From positions 1-64,000 of the forward strand of contig WHVD01000019.1 in assembly GCA_015178975.1 (NCBI GenBank): a stretch of 64,000 nucleotides of DNA, in the 5' to 3' direction. Positions 1-11,063 of the stretch are shown piece after piece (position 1 is the stretch's first letter; each line of letters begins with the position of its first letter). Origin of the DNA: Hysterangium stoloniferum (Eukaryota > Basidiomycota > Agaricomycetes > Hysterangiales > Hysterangiaceae). The position numbers and the translations under genes are program-made. The notes below the pieces were generated by a model that worked only from the letters and a program-made list of their open reading frames with translations, was not told the origin of the DNA and made no database searches.

Positions 1-1
1 T

Positions 2-1521
2 ACTAATCAGCATCGAGGAGGGATATATAAAGAAATTTCTAGAGGGTTATTCAAAGGACCGGTTTTCAGGAATCTCTATGCTTTAGATACCCCTTCACCC
101 AATGCAGTTGTTACTCCTTCTCACTACTTCGTGGGAGCAAACCGACTCCTGTACTTTCGCGACTCGGACTGGAAAAGTCGAGTCTGTGTACCCAGAACCA
201 TGATTAACTCGATTCTAAGGTTGGTGCATGATAACCCTTTTGAGGGAGCACACGCCGGAGGCCAGCGGTTGTTCAACCTGATGAAAGACCAGTTCTTTTG
301 GCCGAGAATGCTACAAGATTGCGTGTCGTACGCGCGTACCTGCGATATCTGCCAAAAAACCAAAGTCGATCGCACCGCTCGTCAAGGAGCCCTCAGACCG
401 GCTGACGTACCTTTTAGGCCATTCGAGGTAGTTTCTATGGACTTGATCACTGGACTACCCGATTCAGGAAAGGATTCATATTCCGCAGTCTTCGTTGCCG
501 TTGATAAATTGACGCGCTACGCTATTACAATACCTACCTTTTCGAACCTTACCGCTGAAGGATTCGCACGAATATTTGTCAAACAGGTAGCAAGCCCCTT
601 CGAACTGCCCTCTCGAATAATCTGTGACCGGGATAAGAGATGGACCTGCAGGTTTTGGCGGGAAGTCTGTAAGATCTATGGTACCACCCTTGCGGTATCT
701 TCGGCTCATCATCCTCAAACGGATGGGCAAACGGAGAATATGAACATGACCATAGAACAGATGCTTCGAGCCTATTGTGCCTCTGCTAAAGAAAGCTGGT
801 CCCAGTGGATTGAGGTAGTTGTTCACGCATACAACTCGACTGTTCACAGTTCCACAAACTACGCCCCGGCCTTCTTATTAATGGGATACCTCCCAAGAGG
901 AATGTCTCGAGTTCTAGGAGGTGACGAGCCCCTAGTTCCTAGAGAACTATCAGACAGCCCTATGGCCGACCAATGGATCCTCAAGCTAGAAAATCATCGG
1001 CAGATGGCGCGGGATTCCATCCTCGAGCCCAAGAGATTCAAGCACGAGCGTATAACAAGAAGCAAAGACCTGTAGAAGATATCTCTGAGGGAGACTTTGT
1101 ATTGGTGAACCCCCACTCCCTCGAACTGGTGGAAGTCAAGGGAACGGGGAAGAAACTGATACAAAGACGGATTGGACCATTCGAGGTCCTTGAGAAATTG
1201 AACTCTCAAGTATTTAGGCTTAAGATTCCCCCGGAGTACCCTATGCATCCAGTCATTAATCGGGATCATCTGCGGAAATATCAACCCTCTCCTTCCAAGC
1301 TAGGTCCGAGACCCCAACTTGAGAACCTAAGAGAGTTGAAATCAGATCACAAAGAATATGAAGTCGAAGCTATTGTTGGACATAGGAAACAGCAAAATCG
1401 TCTGCTATTTAGGGTGCGCTGGAAAGGTTATGGACCCGAGGAGGATTCGTGGTTAAGCAGCACTGACCTTAGAAACGCTCCGGCACTTTTGAGGGCATAC
1501 AAGGTGCTGTTCAACATTTAA
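2..1521 (+). pseudogene. Ty3/gypsy pol C-terminal part: integrase and chromodomain, one frameshift
   Basis: The reading frame is open from the window edge, so this is the 3' end of a longer pol gene. Visible in order: an H-H-C-C zinc-binding region (HDNPFEGAH at about 228-254, ending CDICQ near 341-355), the integrase core with D at about 440 (MDLITGLPD), D in CDRD near 625, E in GQTEN near 735, and a C-terminal chromodomain with VRWKGYGPEEDSW near 1411-1455. The integrase inserts element cDNA; the chromodomain tethers it to chromatin. The frame that starts at the window edge runs to 1075, but the homologous continuation (QARAYNKKQRPVEDIS) is in the frame of 973-1521. A one-base indel at about 1020-1030 therefore breaks the protein before the chromodomain. 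The element is otherwise little degraded. Confidence 0.88.
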
Positions 1522-1854
1522 CGGGATATATGCGCTCAAGGAATCATCTATTCCCTCTCTTTTGTAACTTCCTTTCAGAAATATCTCAGTTATTCGGTGA
1601 GCCATCTCGTTGGCTTTTATTCTTTTTCATTTTCCTATCCCTTCTGTCGATTGGGACAACCATTAATTGGCAGCGGACACATTTCCCCAAAACCCGGCCA
1701 CAATTAATGAATTCTATTTAACGACCAACCGAGCGGAGTTTCAATTCAATATATATATAAAAAAAAAGTACACGTAAATTCGCATAAATTTTCTTTATCT
1801 TTCACACCACGTCCTTCCCTCTATCTTCAACTTCACCACTTTTATCGTGTTATA
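1522..1854. other. spacer between gypsy pol and the third ORF
   Basis: About 330 bases without a recognisable gene. It contains a short A-rich stretch (TATATATATA followed by a run of A at about 1750-1767) and a pyrimidine-rich tract just before the next ORF, which could serve as a promoter or leader for that ORF. Nothing more is seen. Confidence 0.5.
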
Positions 1855-3900
1855 ATGCTCCCTTTCCAACAAAACAAGCAAGTCCTCCCTAAGTTCAAAA
1901 AGGTCCAGCGAGCCCCGACAGCCAGTACATCCACGACCGGCGGGGGATTCATCACCCGCATGCCTCGTACAGACAATGTCAAGAGCAATTGGGGTACCCA
2001 GGAATCAACCCCCCTTTCGACTTTCTCCTTTGGTGATGAGCCGGGGAAAAGTACCGGTACGGATTGGAGCAAGCCGTTAGGCCCTTCTGTCAGGCCATCA
2101 TCTGAGGAAGTCGCTGCTAGCATGCGGAAGCAGGAAATGTTCATGGAAGAACACAACGCAAGGAGACTCGCCCGCAAAAGAGAAAGGCGTGCTGAGTATA
2201 GAAGTCAACAGGAGGCGAGGGGAGCAAGAGAAGGAGTCCCTTCCAAGCGGCAGCGGCGTGAGTACAGAGCGCAGTGCGGAAACAGAGCTTCAGTGCCGAT
2301 CCTTCCCCCAGTGGGAGAGAAATGGGCCGACTTCGCGGAGACCGATGATAGCGAGGGTGGGACGCCTTGTATTAGGACGACGGGAACCAAGAGCTGGAAG
2401 GAGAAGGAGGGTACCATCTTTTACGACTGGGAGCTACTTCGACGCATTAAGTTGCAACGCATAGTTCTCACCCGAGGGGACGGTCAAACGCTGCCCCAAC
2501 AAGAAAAGGGATACCGTAGGGGACCAATTGAGTTTTCCTCGGATGAGGATGAGGAGGAGGACGAGAACAGGAATGGCGTGTATAGTATCCAATCTTTGGG
2601 AGAGAATTGCCATGAAGGGTTCCTTCTCCCATCTGAAGTTCGTTTCGTAACCAGCGACCCCAACCAAAGACAAACGCGGAGACCATCATCCAGAGTATGG
2701 AGGGGTCACTGCCCTAGTCAACAGTCACTGGAACGCGAACCTTCCACGATTCCGGTCCCACATCTCTCACCAACGTCGAGGCTCCTTCCCATCATTCACC
2801 CTACACACACTCCCTCAGCCCCGATTCTAACGCCTCATTTACCTCCCTCTTCAAACGCTGTACCAGTCCCAACCTCACTTGGGATGTCGAGGCCCCCTCC
2901 CATCCTTCACCCGACACACACTCCCTCTGCCCAACGCAAACCTTCCCCGATTCTGGCACCTCGTCTCTCTCCCTCCCCGAAAGCTATACCGGTACCGACC
3001 CAACTTCCGCCGTCACCAGGTATCCCTCCCGACTCTCCGTATTCATATTGCGTGTCCTTGGGTAGCCCTATCCAGGACCTTCCACCAGAGCAAATGGATG
3101 TCGATTTAGACCCCCCTACACCGGACGTCATTGATCCCCTGGCAAGCAGAAAGGTGAAGGAGATGCAGAAAGCCACCACTCCTCTCCGAGAACAATCCCC
3201 TATTCCCGTCCTTGACAGCCCGGTTCCCCTCACTGAGCCCGTACCCACAACTTTCTGGATGCGAGTAGCCGTCAACTACCCTTCCGAACAGTTTCCTGTC
3301 AGAAGGGTGCTATCAGAGCTCGTGCCAGTACTTCAACAACCGGTCCTTCAAGGGAGCCTCAAGGGTTGTCGCGGTCTGGCTCCGTTGTCGGAGATAATGG
3401 AGGATTTCTATCTCTCCTTCGAGGATCTCGCAGAGGGGAAGAACTTTGCACGAGCAGCACAGGAGATTAAACTCTCTATGTTCCGGCACATCATAGTGGA
3501 GCTTCACCGTCTGCCCCCAGACTCAGCGAATGTCCTCTCTATTGCTGGCTTAGTAGATTTACTCGAGGCCCTCGTCCTGACGCCTCCCACAGAGACCACC
3601 GTGCAACCACACGTTCCTGCCCTACTGCCCGCGTCTTCGTTTCCCCTCCCCAATGCTCCTCTTCTCGCGTGGATTTCCGCTCCGCCGGTTAGTGTCCGCG
3701 CAGTCGTTCGTTGCAGAGAGAAAGCCTACAGACGATGGGCCGACTCCTTGTACAGGAATCCTAGTGATTTGACTCGGGCGAGAATAGCTGAATCCTTCAG
3801 AGTAAAAAGGGAACGATGGGGAAACCTCATTTTGGACTTTGGGGGATCCTCACAGGAAGCTTGGGGCGGCGTCCCAGATGCTCTTCGACACCTAGTATAG
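1855..3900 (+). CDS. third sense ORF of the gypsy element, 681 aa, function unknown
   Basis: Uninterrupted ORF lying between pol and the 3' LTR in the sense direction, the place an env-like gene would take. It has no signal peptide or membrane segment. Residues about 1-240 are polar and basic, including an Arg-rich stretch (RRLARKRERRAEYR, about 102-115). Residues about 290-400 are Pro/Ser-rich with an imperfect duplication (HPTHTPSAP...VPVPT, then HPTHTPSAQ...IPVPT). The last 200 residues look globular and end with a basic helix-rich stretch (RCREKAYRRWADSLYRNPS). An acidic run (DEDEEEDE) lies near residue 225. I do not recognise the family. That it stays open over 2 kb beside a frameshifted pol suggests recent activity or selection. 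It could be a structural or nucleic-acid-binding accessory protein; that is inference. Confidence 0.6.
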   Translation: MLPFQQNKQVLPKFKKVQRAPTASTSTTGGGFITRMPRTDNVKSNWGTQESTPLSTFSFGDEPGKSTGTDWSKPLGPSVRPSSEEVAASMRKQEMFMEEHNARRLARKRERRAEYRSQQEARGAREGVPSKRQRREYRAQCGNRASVPILPPVGEKWADFAETDDSEGGTPCIRTTGTKSWKEKEGTIFYDWELLRRIKLQRIVLTRGDGQTLPQQEKGYRRGPIEFSSDEDEEEDENRNGVYSIQSLGENCHEGFLLPSEVRFVTSDPNQRQTRRPSSRVWRGHCPSQQSLEREPSTIPVPHLSPTSRLLPIIHPTHTPSAPILTPHLPPSSNAVPVPTSLGMSRPPPILHPTHTPSAQRKPSPILAPRLSPSPKAIPVPTQLPPSPGIPPDSPYSYCVSLGSPIQDLPPEQMDVDLDPPTPDVIDPLASRKVKEMQKATTPLREQSPIPVLDSPVPLTEPVPTTFWMRVAVNYPSEQFPVRRVLSELVPVLQQPVLQGSLKGCRGLAPLSEIMEDFYLSFEDLAEGKNFARAAQEIKLSMFRHIIVELHRLPPDSANVLSIAGLVDLLEALVLTPPTETTVQPHVPALLPASSFPLPNAPLLAWISAPPVSVRAVVRCREKAYRRWADSLYRNPSDLTRARIAESFRVKRERWGNLILDFGGSSQEAWGGVPDALRHLV

Positions 3901-3913
3901 CACATCCCTTCGA

Positions 3914-3925
3914 ACTGGGGGGCAC
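3914..3925 (+). other. polypurine tract before the 3' LTR
   Basis: The run CTGGGGGGCAC lies directly before an LTR that starts TGTAAAGG. This is the position of the plus-strand primer of LTR retrotransposons, and it fixes the LTR boundary. Confidence 0.65.
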
Positions 3926-4566
3926 TGTAAAGGGTATGCATATATGCATACCTGGACTAAGGAATAATAACCGGATTATAGTACTTTATTATTTACCTTT
4001 TATTTTCTTTCTTTATATTCTTTCTATATTTCGAGCACACCTTGATTTGTAGTTCGAAGCTTTGTGTATACGTATGGGCGCCCTCGGCGCCAAACGATAG
4101 ACAACTTTTTACCCAGCAGACACCACTTCGTAACGACTCAGACGTCGAACAACGAGAGGTGTCAAGGGTAGTATCTCAGCGACCATAAAGGTAGCATTCT
4201 CTAGTCTACTAATAGCCTTTTGAACTCGAACCGCTAAGGTCGAGTTCCGCTTTCAAGACTTTGCGCTCGTCGACACCGTAGTCGACTCACGCTACTAATA
4301 CTCTATCCTAGACACTCAGTCTTTAGCTGAGTATCTTTCTTATTTCTAGCTACTAGTTGTACCATAAAAGGTCAACTCGTTATCTTACTGTTCTAAGCCG
4401 TCGCGAGCAACTATACAGTTGCTCTTGAGGCGTGCAGTGCGTTCTTATACTAGTACTAACAGTCTAGTAGTCTATAGTATTGTACTGATGGTCAATACTC
4501 TCTAATAGTAGTTGAATAAACACTATTCTTCGTATATAGAGTGGTCAGAACCCACCACTCTTCACA
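3926..4566 (+). repeat. 3' LTR of the first gypsy element (641 bp)
   Basis: Starts with TGTAAAGG after the polypurine tract and ends CCACTCTTCACA. The same terminal block (CCACCACTCTTCACA) closes a related LTR fragment at 26111. A 20-bp perfect palindrome (3933-3952) lies 7 bp inside the left end. The next base on the right falls inside another element's antisense exon, so this element inserted into older LTR-element sequence. Confidence 0.7.
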
Positions 4567-4751
4567 TTATTGTACAGTTCTTCGCAATCTTCAATCTGTT
4601 TTTTGGGAATTTCTTCTAAAAAATAACTAATTAACTAATTCTAAAGAAATCCCAGAAACGACTTACCAACCGCATCAACAATCTCATTCCTATCCTCAAA
4701 ACCCAAAAACTCAGATCCTGATTCGAGTTGATCGACTTCTATATCAGACAT
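4567..4751 (-). pseudogene. truncated antisense spliced ORF in the 3' region of a second gypsy family (G)
   Basis: Reading the minus strand, an ATG at 4751 opens an exon (MSDIEVDQLESGSEF..., 4751-4667) that ends at a GTAAGT donor. An intron with a TTTTTTAG acceptor (4666-4616) joins it in frame to a second exon (4615-4567, ...EEIPKKQIEDCEEL...) that is cut by the LTR ending at 4566. The ORF lies 80 bp from the LTR at 4832 and is antisense to it. The protein start is acidic and resembles nothing I know. The location matches the antisense gene of element A, although the sequences are unrelated. Confidence 0.5.
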
Positions 4752-4831
4752 TGATTGAAGAACACGAAAATAGACGATGAAAAAACTTTTCAAACTCCGA
4801 CCTCGTGGGCTCAGTCACAAAGGGAGGATAC

Positions 4832-5261
4832 TGTCACAACCATCACATGTCACGTATTGTCACAAACATTCAAAGGTAACTTTCGACAACTCTTCAACCT
4901 ATTGAATTCAACTCGACAAAACTGAACATTATTCGACACCATCGAATCTCTTTCGACATGTCTCATTTCGACGTCATATATGATTTCATAATTAGTTCAT
5001 AACATAGTCATAATGATACGACAAAAAGCATAAAAGGGCTACGAAAGAAGCGAGGGAAGTCAGTCGAAATATCTGTATATTAGTGATATTAGTAATCTAC
5101 TTTGTCGTAACTTCTTTGACAAATACTTCCGTGAGTTCTCGTGACTGGTAATAGCCTCTTACTTCATCAACAGGGTGAATATATACTTCATCGAACGAGG
5201 CTTTCGAGTTCGATTAGTAGAATATTATTCGACTTTATCGAAGAATAATCGATTCGTGACA
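4832..5261 (+). repeat. LTR of gypsy family G (430 bp)
   Basis: Begins TGTCACAACC directly after a polypurine-like AAAGGGAGGATAC and ends TTCGTGACA, so it is the 3' LTR of a sense-strand element whose interior was cut off at 4566. A TATA-like CATAAAAGGG lies at about 5029. A degraded relative in the other orientation lies at about 42720-43194. Confidence 0.6.
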
Positions 5262-7015
5262 GTCACGAGCTTCAACAATAAAACAAGCAAAGGTCCAGTA
5301 ATTTAAATACTGATGGATTAATGAGCTGCGCTATTAAGCTTAAACAACTCAAATCAATGCTTATTTTGATCATTGAAAGGTTCAATAGAACAATATATGA
5401 CTCTTTTAGCAAATAAAAGAACTATTCCTTGAGAATAGGGGCTAGAAGCTGAGTATATGTGCAGTAACTTAGCAGAGACTTAATATAAGGCTTCGGATTC
5501 TTGTATGCTTATTTTTAACTATTAATAGTTATTTAATAAGGTGTTAAATAATTTATTAATAGAGAAAATAATGTGTGTTGGATTATTGGAGTGCTTGTAC
5601 TTGATTAATTCAATAAACTTAGGGGTGGGCCTTGAATAATCTAGTATTGGCAGGGATTTCAGTAAGGATACTTATTTTAGGTTTACGATGTATTTAGTAA
5701 GCCTAAGGGTAGCTGTGAGGCTGGGGGAACTTAGATGATTAGCTAAGTTCAAGAGTTGCTGACAAAGATTCAAGATTCTGCAAGTCTAGGTGCTTGCAGT
5801 TAGTGTATCAGACTAAGGCTATTATTGTCCTTAGGATGATTAGATAAGCTTCTGAGCTGTGCAGTAAAATGTGTGTGAGATAGATTGATTTTATTGGAAA
5901 CTTGGCCCTCCTTATATACATTTTGATAACTAAATATTTAATCATTTATTTATTTTATGAGGTCATTATTTAAGTCATAATGACCTCATATTCTACTTAT
6001 TTTTTACCCTTTATTTACCATGTGATTCCCCTCTCTGAGACAAGGGTTCCAACCTTTGGCTTGAACATGAAGGTTCAAGGCCACGGTCCCAGGACGGAAG
6101 CAATTGATGAGTCGGCGGAATCAAATAATGACTCAAGTAGTCACATCCGTGACTTGTGTGATATCCCGACACCGGAGGCTTATCTAATAGGTCACGTGAC
6201 TCCAAAATGTGCACATTGGAGCAAGCAATGTGCCAAAAGGCAATAACTAAGTAAATAAAATATAAATAATTAATTAAAAATTATAATAAATTAACTAAGA
6301 TATAATAGCATAATATAAGCTCATATATGCTATTATTATGTGAAGTTAAAAGGAACTAAGCCTTATATTTCACAATAGAATATAATAAAAATACAATAAA
6401 TTTGAGAAAATATTAAATAATTCAGAGAAAATTTAGAGAACTTTATGAGATAAAGCTGATACCTCACAGTTATATGACCATATGGCCATGCAAAGACTGC
6501 GAAAAATAAAGATTTTATACCCTTGTTTCACTATTATATGTTTGTAAGACATTTTTAGTGTGTTCTATGCATATTTCTCTTGGCTTCTACATACATAGTT
6601 TAAATACAAGTAACTCTAGTTAGTATCACCTCAGCCATTTGGCATACTGCACACAAATACTGAGGTGAGATAGCTACCACTACCCTTTATTTAATATTCT
6701 TACTTATTTCTATTACCTAGTCATCATTATTGTATCTAGGTAATCTACATAGATAATCTAGCACAAATTCTCACATCAAATTCTTCAGGGTTTTTTATGG
6801 GCTCCCCACATTTTGAATTATATCTTCAGGTCACATGATATTTTGACACATGCATGTAACTGACAAACCTTAAGGGACATTAGTCAAATAGTAGAGGACT
6901 GGATCCTTTAACTTTGGCTCAAGAGTTTAAGATGTCATTGTTCTGATAACATAAGATTTATTGCTAGCTCTAAACCATAGAATTAGCATATCTTAACCCT
7001 AATTAGCTAGGCAGC
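5262..7015. other. AT-rich stretch without a gene; old repeat fragments
   Basis: No supportable gene. It holds a perfect 13-bp inverted repeat (5957-5969 and 5977-5989, 7-nt loop). At about 6475-6770 lies a repeat shared with 50200-50560 (common words include CTCAGC.ATTTGGCATACTGC and TATTACCTAGT). Its left neighbour, 6340-6470, is shared with 24950-25080. These look like fragments of a worn LTR element. Confidence 0.5.
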
Positions 7016-8720
7016 ACTACCATGGAAACCAGCAGAGTGTCAGGAACTGGAAAACCCGCCGGCCTCCGGGCCCCTGGACCCCATCCTACATGCTCCCAAC
7101 CCTCTATATTGTATAGTTACAACCGGAGTTCCCGCTGGAGCCCTCACATCAACTTGTTTATGCCTGACTCCCTGTACGCGCCCTGTTAAGTGCCGTGTCG
7201 GGAACTTATTCCGGAACTATCGGGAAGTCACCGGAAGGTCGGGAACAACTAGATAGGGTCAGGACGTCGGCTTCAGCTTATGTGCTGCGCCTCTACGCAA
7301 ACGCTCAATGTCCTTAATTTCGGAGGTGAGACTTGTGATGGGAGTTACGGATATTTAGAGTTCTGAAGAGTTCCGAATATCGAGCGTACAGAAAGACGGG
7401 AGAAGGAATAAGAAACTAAGTCGATATCAGATCTAAGGTAAAGTACAAATTCGCAGAAACTAATATAAGTCTGCTCGTTATTGTACTACAAACTAAGACC
7501 ATAATAAGACGGAAACGGAAGTGTTCTTAAAATGGAAATACAATAAGACATATTAGGAAGGCAATATTCCGTAACAGGAATATAACAAACAAACGAGTGA
7601 ATACTTGTCAACGGACAAATTACCAAATGCGGAACAAGGGAAGCATGCGGATGATACGGTAACTATGATGTTCCGTAGTCGGAGGTCAAAGTCGGAAGTC
7701 GGGGATCGGAAGTCGGGAGTGGGAGACCGGAAGTCGGATATTGAAACATCCGGGAACGGGTCGTAACACGCCCCACCTGTCTGCACCTAACTCTCTATGT
7801 CTCATACACCAGTCCTCAGACTCCACCGGACTCCGGACTCCACTCTATATACACCCGACACTCTGTGTCTTATGTACCAGTCACCGGACTCTGACCGGAC
7901 TCCCGGAACCCCTCTAACAGAGCATAGAACCCTGCTCCTGTTATGATCTGTCTCTGCATCTCACACACCAGTCATTGGAAAACCCACCAGACTCCACTGG
8001 ACCTCCTGCACATCAAGCCTGTCTATACCCGACACTATCTTGTGCACCAAGTCACCGGACTCCGACCGGACTTCTGGAACCCCTCTAACTGAGCCCCGCT
8101 CCAGTTATGGTTAAATGATCTGTCATGATTCATTCTCCACTCCCGTTCTGTTCCGTCCCTAATTCCCAGTTTAGTATTTACTTGTTTCATTTTATGTTTA
8201 ATAGTTCTGCCTCTCATGAATACCGGATTTGGTATTATTACATTTCACAGTCTATATAAGTCTGCTATATTCATGTACTTAGAATCCAGTTTCAATCTCG
8301 AACAAGTTTTCCCCTGAACAAGTTTGATCCTTGAACAGTCTCTAGTCCTCTTGTCTGTCTGCATGCTCGATTCCTGGAACTCCCACGGGAACTCTGGAAT
8401 CTATATCTTCCTGTATGCATTCTGTCAGCTTGAAATATGGACACCCGAATGAGTGTACGAGGGCACAGCCTATAAGCTGAAGCCAAGTCCATCTCAGTTA
8501 TTCACCATACTTTCTGGTAATTATTCTGATATCACTGTTCCTTGTACTAATATCCCCGGAACCTTCCCCGGACTTATTGCCCGGGAACTCTGTGGGACAA
8601 TTCCCGGAAGCAAGTGTGTGTTCGGAATAGTTACTGGAAACCTCTGCAGGACTATCCGTGGAGCTTTGTTCAGGAACTTAATACAGAGTCATGGATTACA
8701 TATTAATAAGGTATCTCTAG
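7016..8720 (+). repeat. worn LTR related to family B, split by an A-family LTR
   Basis: Shares with the B LTRs the blocks CACCGGACTCC, TATTTACTTGTTTCAT, a TCTATATAAG TATA region near 8250 and the conserved hairpin (8462-8484). The inserted A LTR occupies 7184-7768. Outer boundaries are approximate. Confidence 0.5.
7184..7768 (-). repeat. solo LTR of family A (A1) with 5-bp target duplication
   Basis: Inverted relative to element A: starts TGTTAAGTGCCG and ends GGTCGTAACA. It is flanked on both sides by CGCCC (7179-7183 and 7769-7773), the target-site duplication of an insertion that later lost its interior by LTR-LTR recombination. The conserved hairpin lies at 7269-7291. Confidence 0.9.
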
Positions 8721-8765
8721 CCCTTATAGTATGCAATCTACCCCATCTCCTTGACTACATATTGA

Positions 8766-8955
8766 GGGAGATGACTCATTGGTGAGTCATATCAATATGA
8801 CTATGCAATGAGTCATGATCAGAGCTATGACTCAGATACATAGTCATAGCTGGTTGGATGACTCTGAAATATACTTATGAGTCAAGTATGGGAAATACTG
8901 ACTCATTCTCCTAGTCACATTACTTAGTAAGCAGGATCCTGGACTAGTATAAATA
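8766..8955 (+). promoter_or_regulatory. cluster of TGA(C/G)TCA motifs upstream of a TATA box
   Basis: Six copies of TGACTCA or TGAGTCA, the binding core of Gcn4/AP-1 bZIP factors, lie within about 140 bp (near 8770, 8783, 8808, 8826, 8877 and 8899). A TATA-like GTATAAATAC follows at about 8947. The arrangement looks like an LTR U3 enhancer and promoter, possibly induced by amino-acid starvation or stress; the function is inferred. Confidence 0.45.
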
Positions 8956-9298
8956 CAGGCTCAAATCATGTATTTAGGATATTATTCAATATCACATCAC
9001 TTGCTCATTTAGCTACACTTGCCTACTAGGTCCACACATTGTGCTTAAGTTGAGTACTCTCCTTGCCAATCTGTTGACTGTCTTGTTTCCTTGAGTTGAG
9101 CTTTCTCCTCGGAAAAGGGACATGGGCACGTAGTTGAATAAAAGTGGATACTGATTTAATTGACAAAACTCCTACATACAGATTAATTTGAATTTGAATC
9201 TCCTTTCTCAAGATACGCTACTTAACTCAAGTAAAAAGAGTTTACAAGTACGAGGTGTTTTCATCACCAATTCTAACATGGCCTTAAATGGGAGGTAT

Positions 9299-9600
9299 TG
9301 TTAGGATTGGATACCCACTGGGGCCTGGATCCTATCCCATAGCACTTCTCTCTGTTGTCTAGGATGATCCATCACCCAGACTCTGTTTGGATATGCCAGA
9401 GCCTCTAGACACTTGAAGATCTCATGTTCCAATCTGCCCCTGAGTCTGTTTCATGCACTTATTCATTTGTTTATTGTTCTCCTGGACTTGTTCCTATTCC
9501 ATCTTAATTCTCATTCCTAGTATGGTCTATCCTGTAGTATTCTTGTTTGCCTTTTTTTTTCTTTTTGTCTCACCATATTAGTAGTACAATAATCACTTAG
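9299..9600 (+). repeat. LTR-like start after a polypurine tract
   Basis: TTCTAACA at about 9271-9278 looks like an LTR end. About 20 bases later the purine tract AAATGGGAGGTAT leads into TGTTAGGATTGG at 9299, an LTR start. If both are right, nearly the whole interior between two LTRs is lost. The right edge is cut by the LTR starting at 9601. Confidence 0.35.
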
Positions 9601-10321
9601 TGTTAAGATCTAAGCAAAGGGATAAAAGGGGGCTCTATGTCAGAGGGCTGACAATAGAGATCATACTAGTTGGGAGGTCTGACTCTATAAAATAGGTGGA
9701 GCTTGGCTTCAACTTATGTGTTGCACCCTTGCATAAACTGTTAAGGTGTTCCAGTATTTCAGACAGAGTGGATAGTATGATAAGAACTAAAGACAACACT
9801 TAGCTCACTGGACTGGAGGGCTGAAGTGCTAAGAGTTGTGGGGTAAGAAGTCACAGCTTGCAAATGACACTTCAAGGGTATTAGGGAGGAAGTAAGGTGA
9901 CTGAAGACTAAATGGGGGTAATCTAAGTCAATATTAGAACTGAAGAGTAGTAGCATACATGGCAGGAACTTTATACAAAGGTGTAATGGATGAGTGGGGG
10001 TCCAATCAATAAGCAAGAAGTAGTGATGGGTCAAAGGAAGCACAGGAAGGAGTAGGGATCAAACTGTAACTAAATATGATGTAACAAAAGTATTCTAAAA
10101 GGTATGAGGTGGCAAATAACATTTACATGTATGTAGAACAGGTGATGGGAGAGCATCAGGATGGAGATGGGACGGCAGATGAAAAGGGAAAACCATAGTG
10201 AATCAAGTGTTGGGGTGCTGCAGGGGGTGACACGGTGGTTGGGGGTACTGATAGTGGGATGCTGGAGGGTGGGGAGAGTAAAATGAGGTTGCAGGGGGGC
10301 TGAATAACTAGGATCCTAACA
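9601..10321 (-). repeat. solo LTR of family D
   Basis: Starts TGTTAAGATC and ends GGATCCTAACA. Flanks CTTAG and CTCAG differ by one transition and fit an aged 5-bp target duplication. It carries the conserved hairpin (9705-9727) in the variant with CAAC/GTTG in place of CAGC/GCTG. Related pieces lie at about 30284-30949 and 31463-31605. Confidence 0.6.
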
Positions 10322-10664
10322 CTCAGTCTATGTACTGTATATAGTCTAGGATTTATTTGTACTTACAATCTGATCAGAATATTGACTTAGTCCCCACCTA
10401 GCATCTACCTAATTACTTGCTTAATACCTACTCATTTGACTCTATTTGCACCAGCATATTCTCAAAGCCCCCAGGTCTCCTGACTCAAACTCATTGCATA
10501 TTCTTAGACCCCCTGGGTTAATCATACCCCCTGTCTGAAGCTGGACCTGACAATTGTGTGAGGGCACAGCACATAAGCTGAAGCCAAGTCCTACCCATCC
10601 CTGGAACCCCTGCAGTTTTCCTTGGATTTCTGCCTGTAAGCTTAACAAATATCATACTCTAACA
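10322..10664 (+). repeat. LTR fragment with conserved hairpin, plus orientation
   Basis: Ends CTCTAACA and carries the hairpin at 10563-10585, about 80 bp before its end, the same spacing as in other LTRs of the window. The left boundary is not clear. Confidence 0.4.
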
Positions 10665-10733
10665 CTCAGGTTGAGTTTCAGGACAACAAATTTCCTGATA
10701 CTAGATTCTATGGGCCCATAACCTGTTAAAATA

Positions 10734-10903
10734 TCTTTGCACGGTTCTATTAATAGCTCTCAGTGAATGGTAAACCTTCACTGAGAGGTTATGCAGTTGG
10801 TCACCATTCCATAACCAGTAATGATATTGACAGACTATACAGTCACTCTATATTTACTGCATTATAGCTTACTAAAGGTAGCTTCTGTAATGCCTATACT
10901 TCA
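10734..10903 (-). repeat. copia-type LTR fragment (E1)
   Basis: The reverse complement starts TGAAGTATAGG and ends ATTTTAACA and matches the LTR at 30026-30283, which follows a copia RNase H relic. Shared words include AGCTACCTTTAGTA and CTATTAATAGA. Confidence 0.55.
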
Positions 10904-11063
10904 ACAATCCTCTCATTTTCTGTTGTGTGGGCCAGACCATATTTGTCAATGGTAGATCACAAGTGCCCTTGGACTTCCAGTATTTAAAATGAACACATAC
11001 AAACACTCTCTCAGTCGCCTCACCATTATGATACTTATCAATCCGAGAGACTCATGGGTTGTC

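Noticed and set aside
6190..6199. Palindrome GTCACGTGAC (E-box)
   Set aside because: A single site in repeat DNA without a gene next to it.
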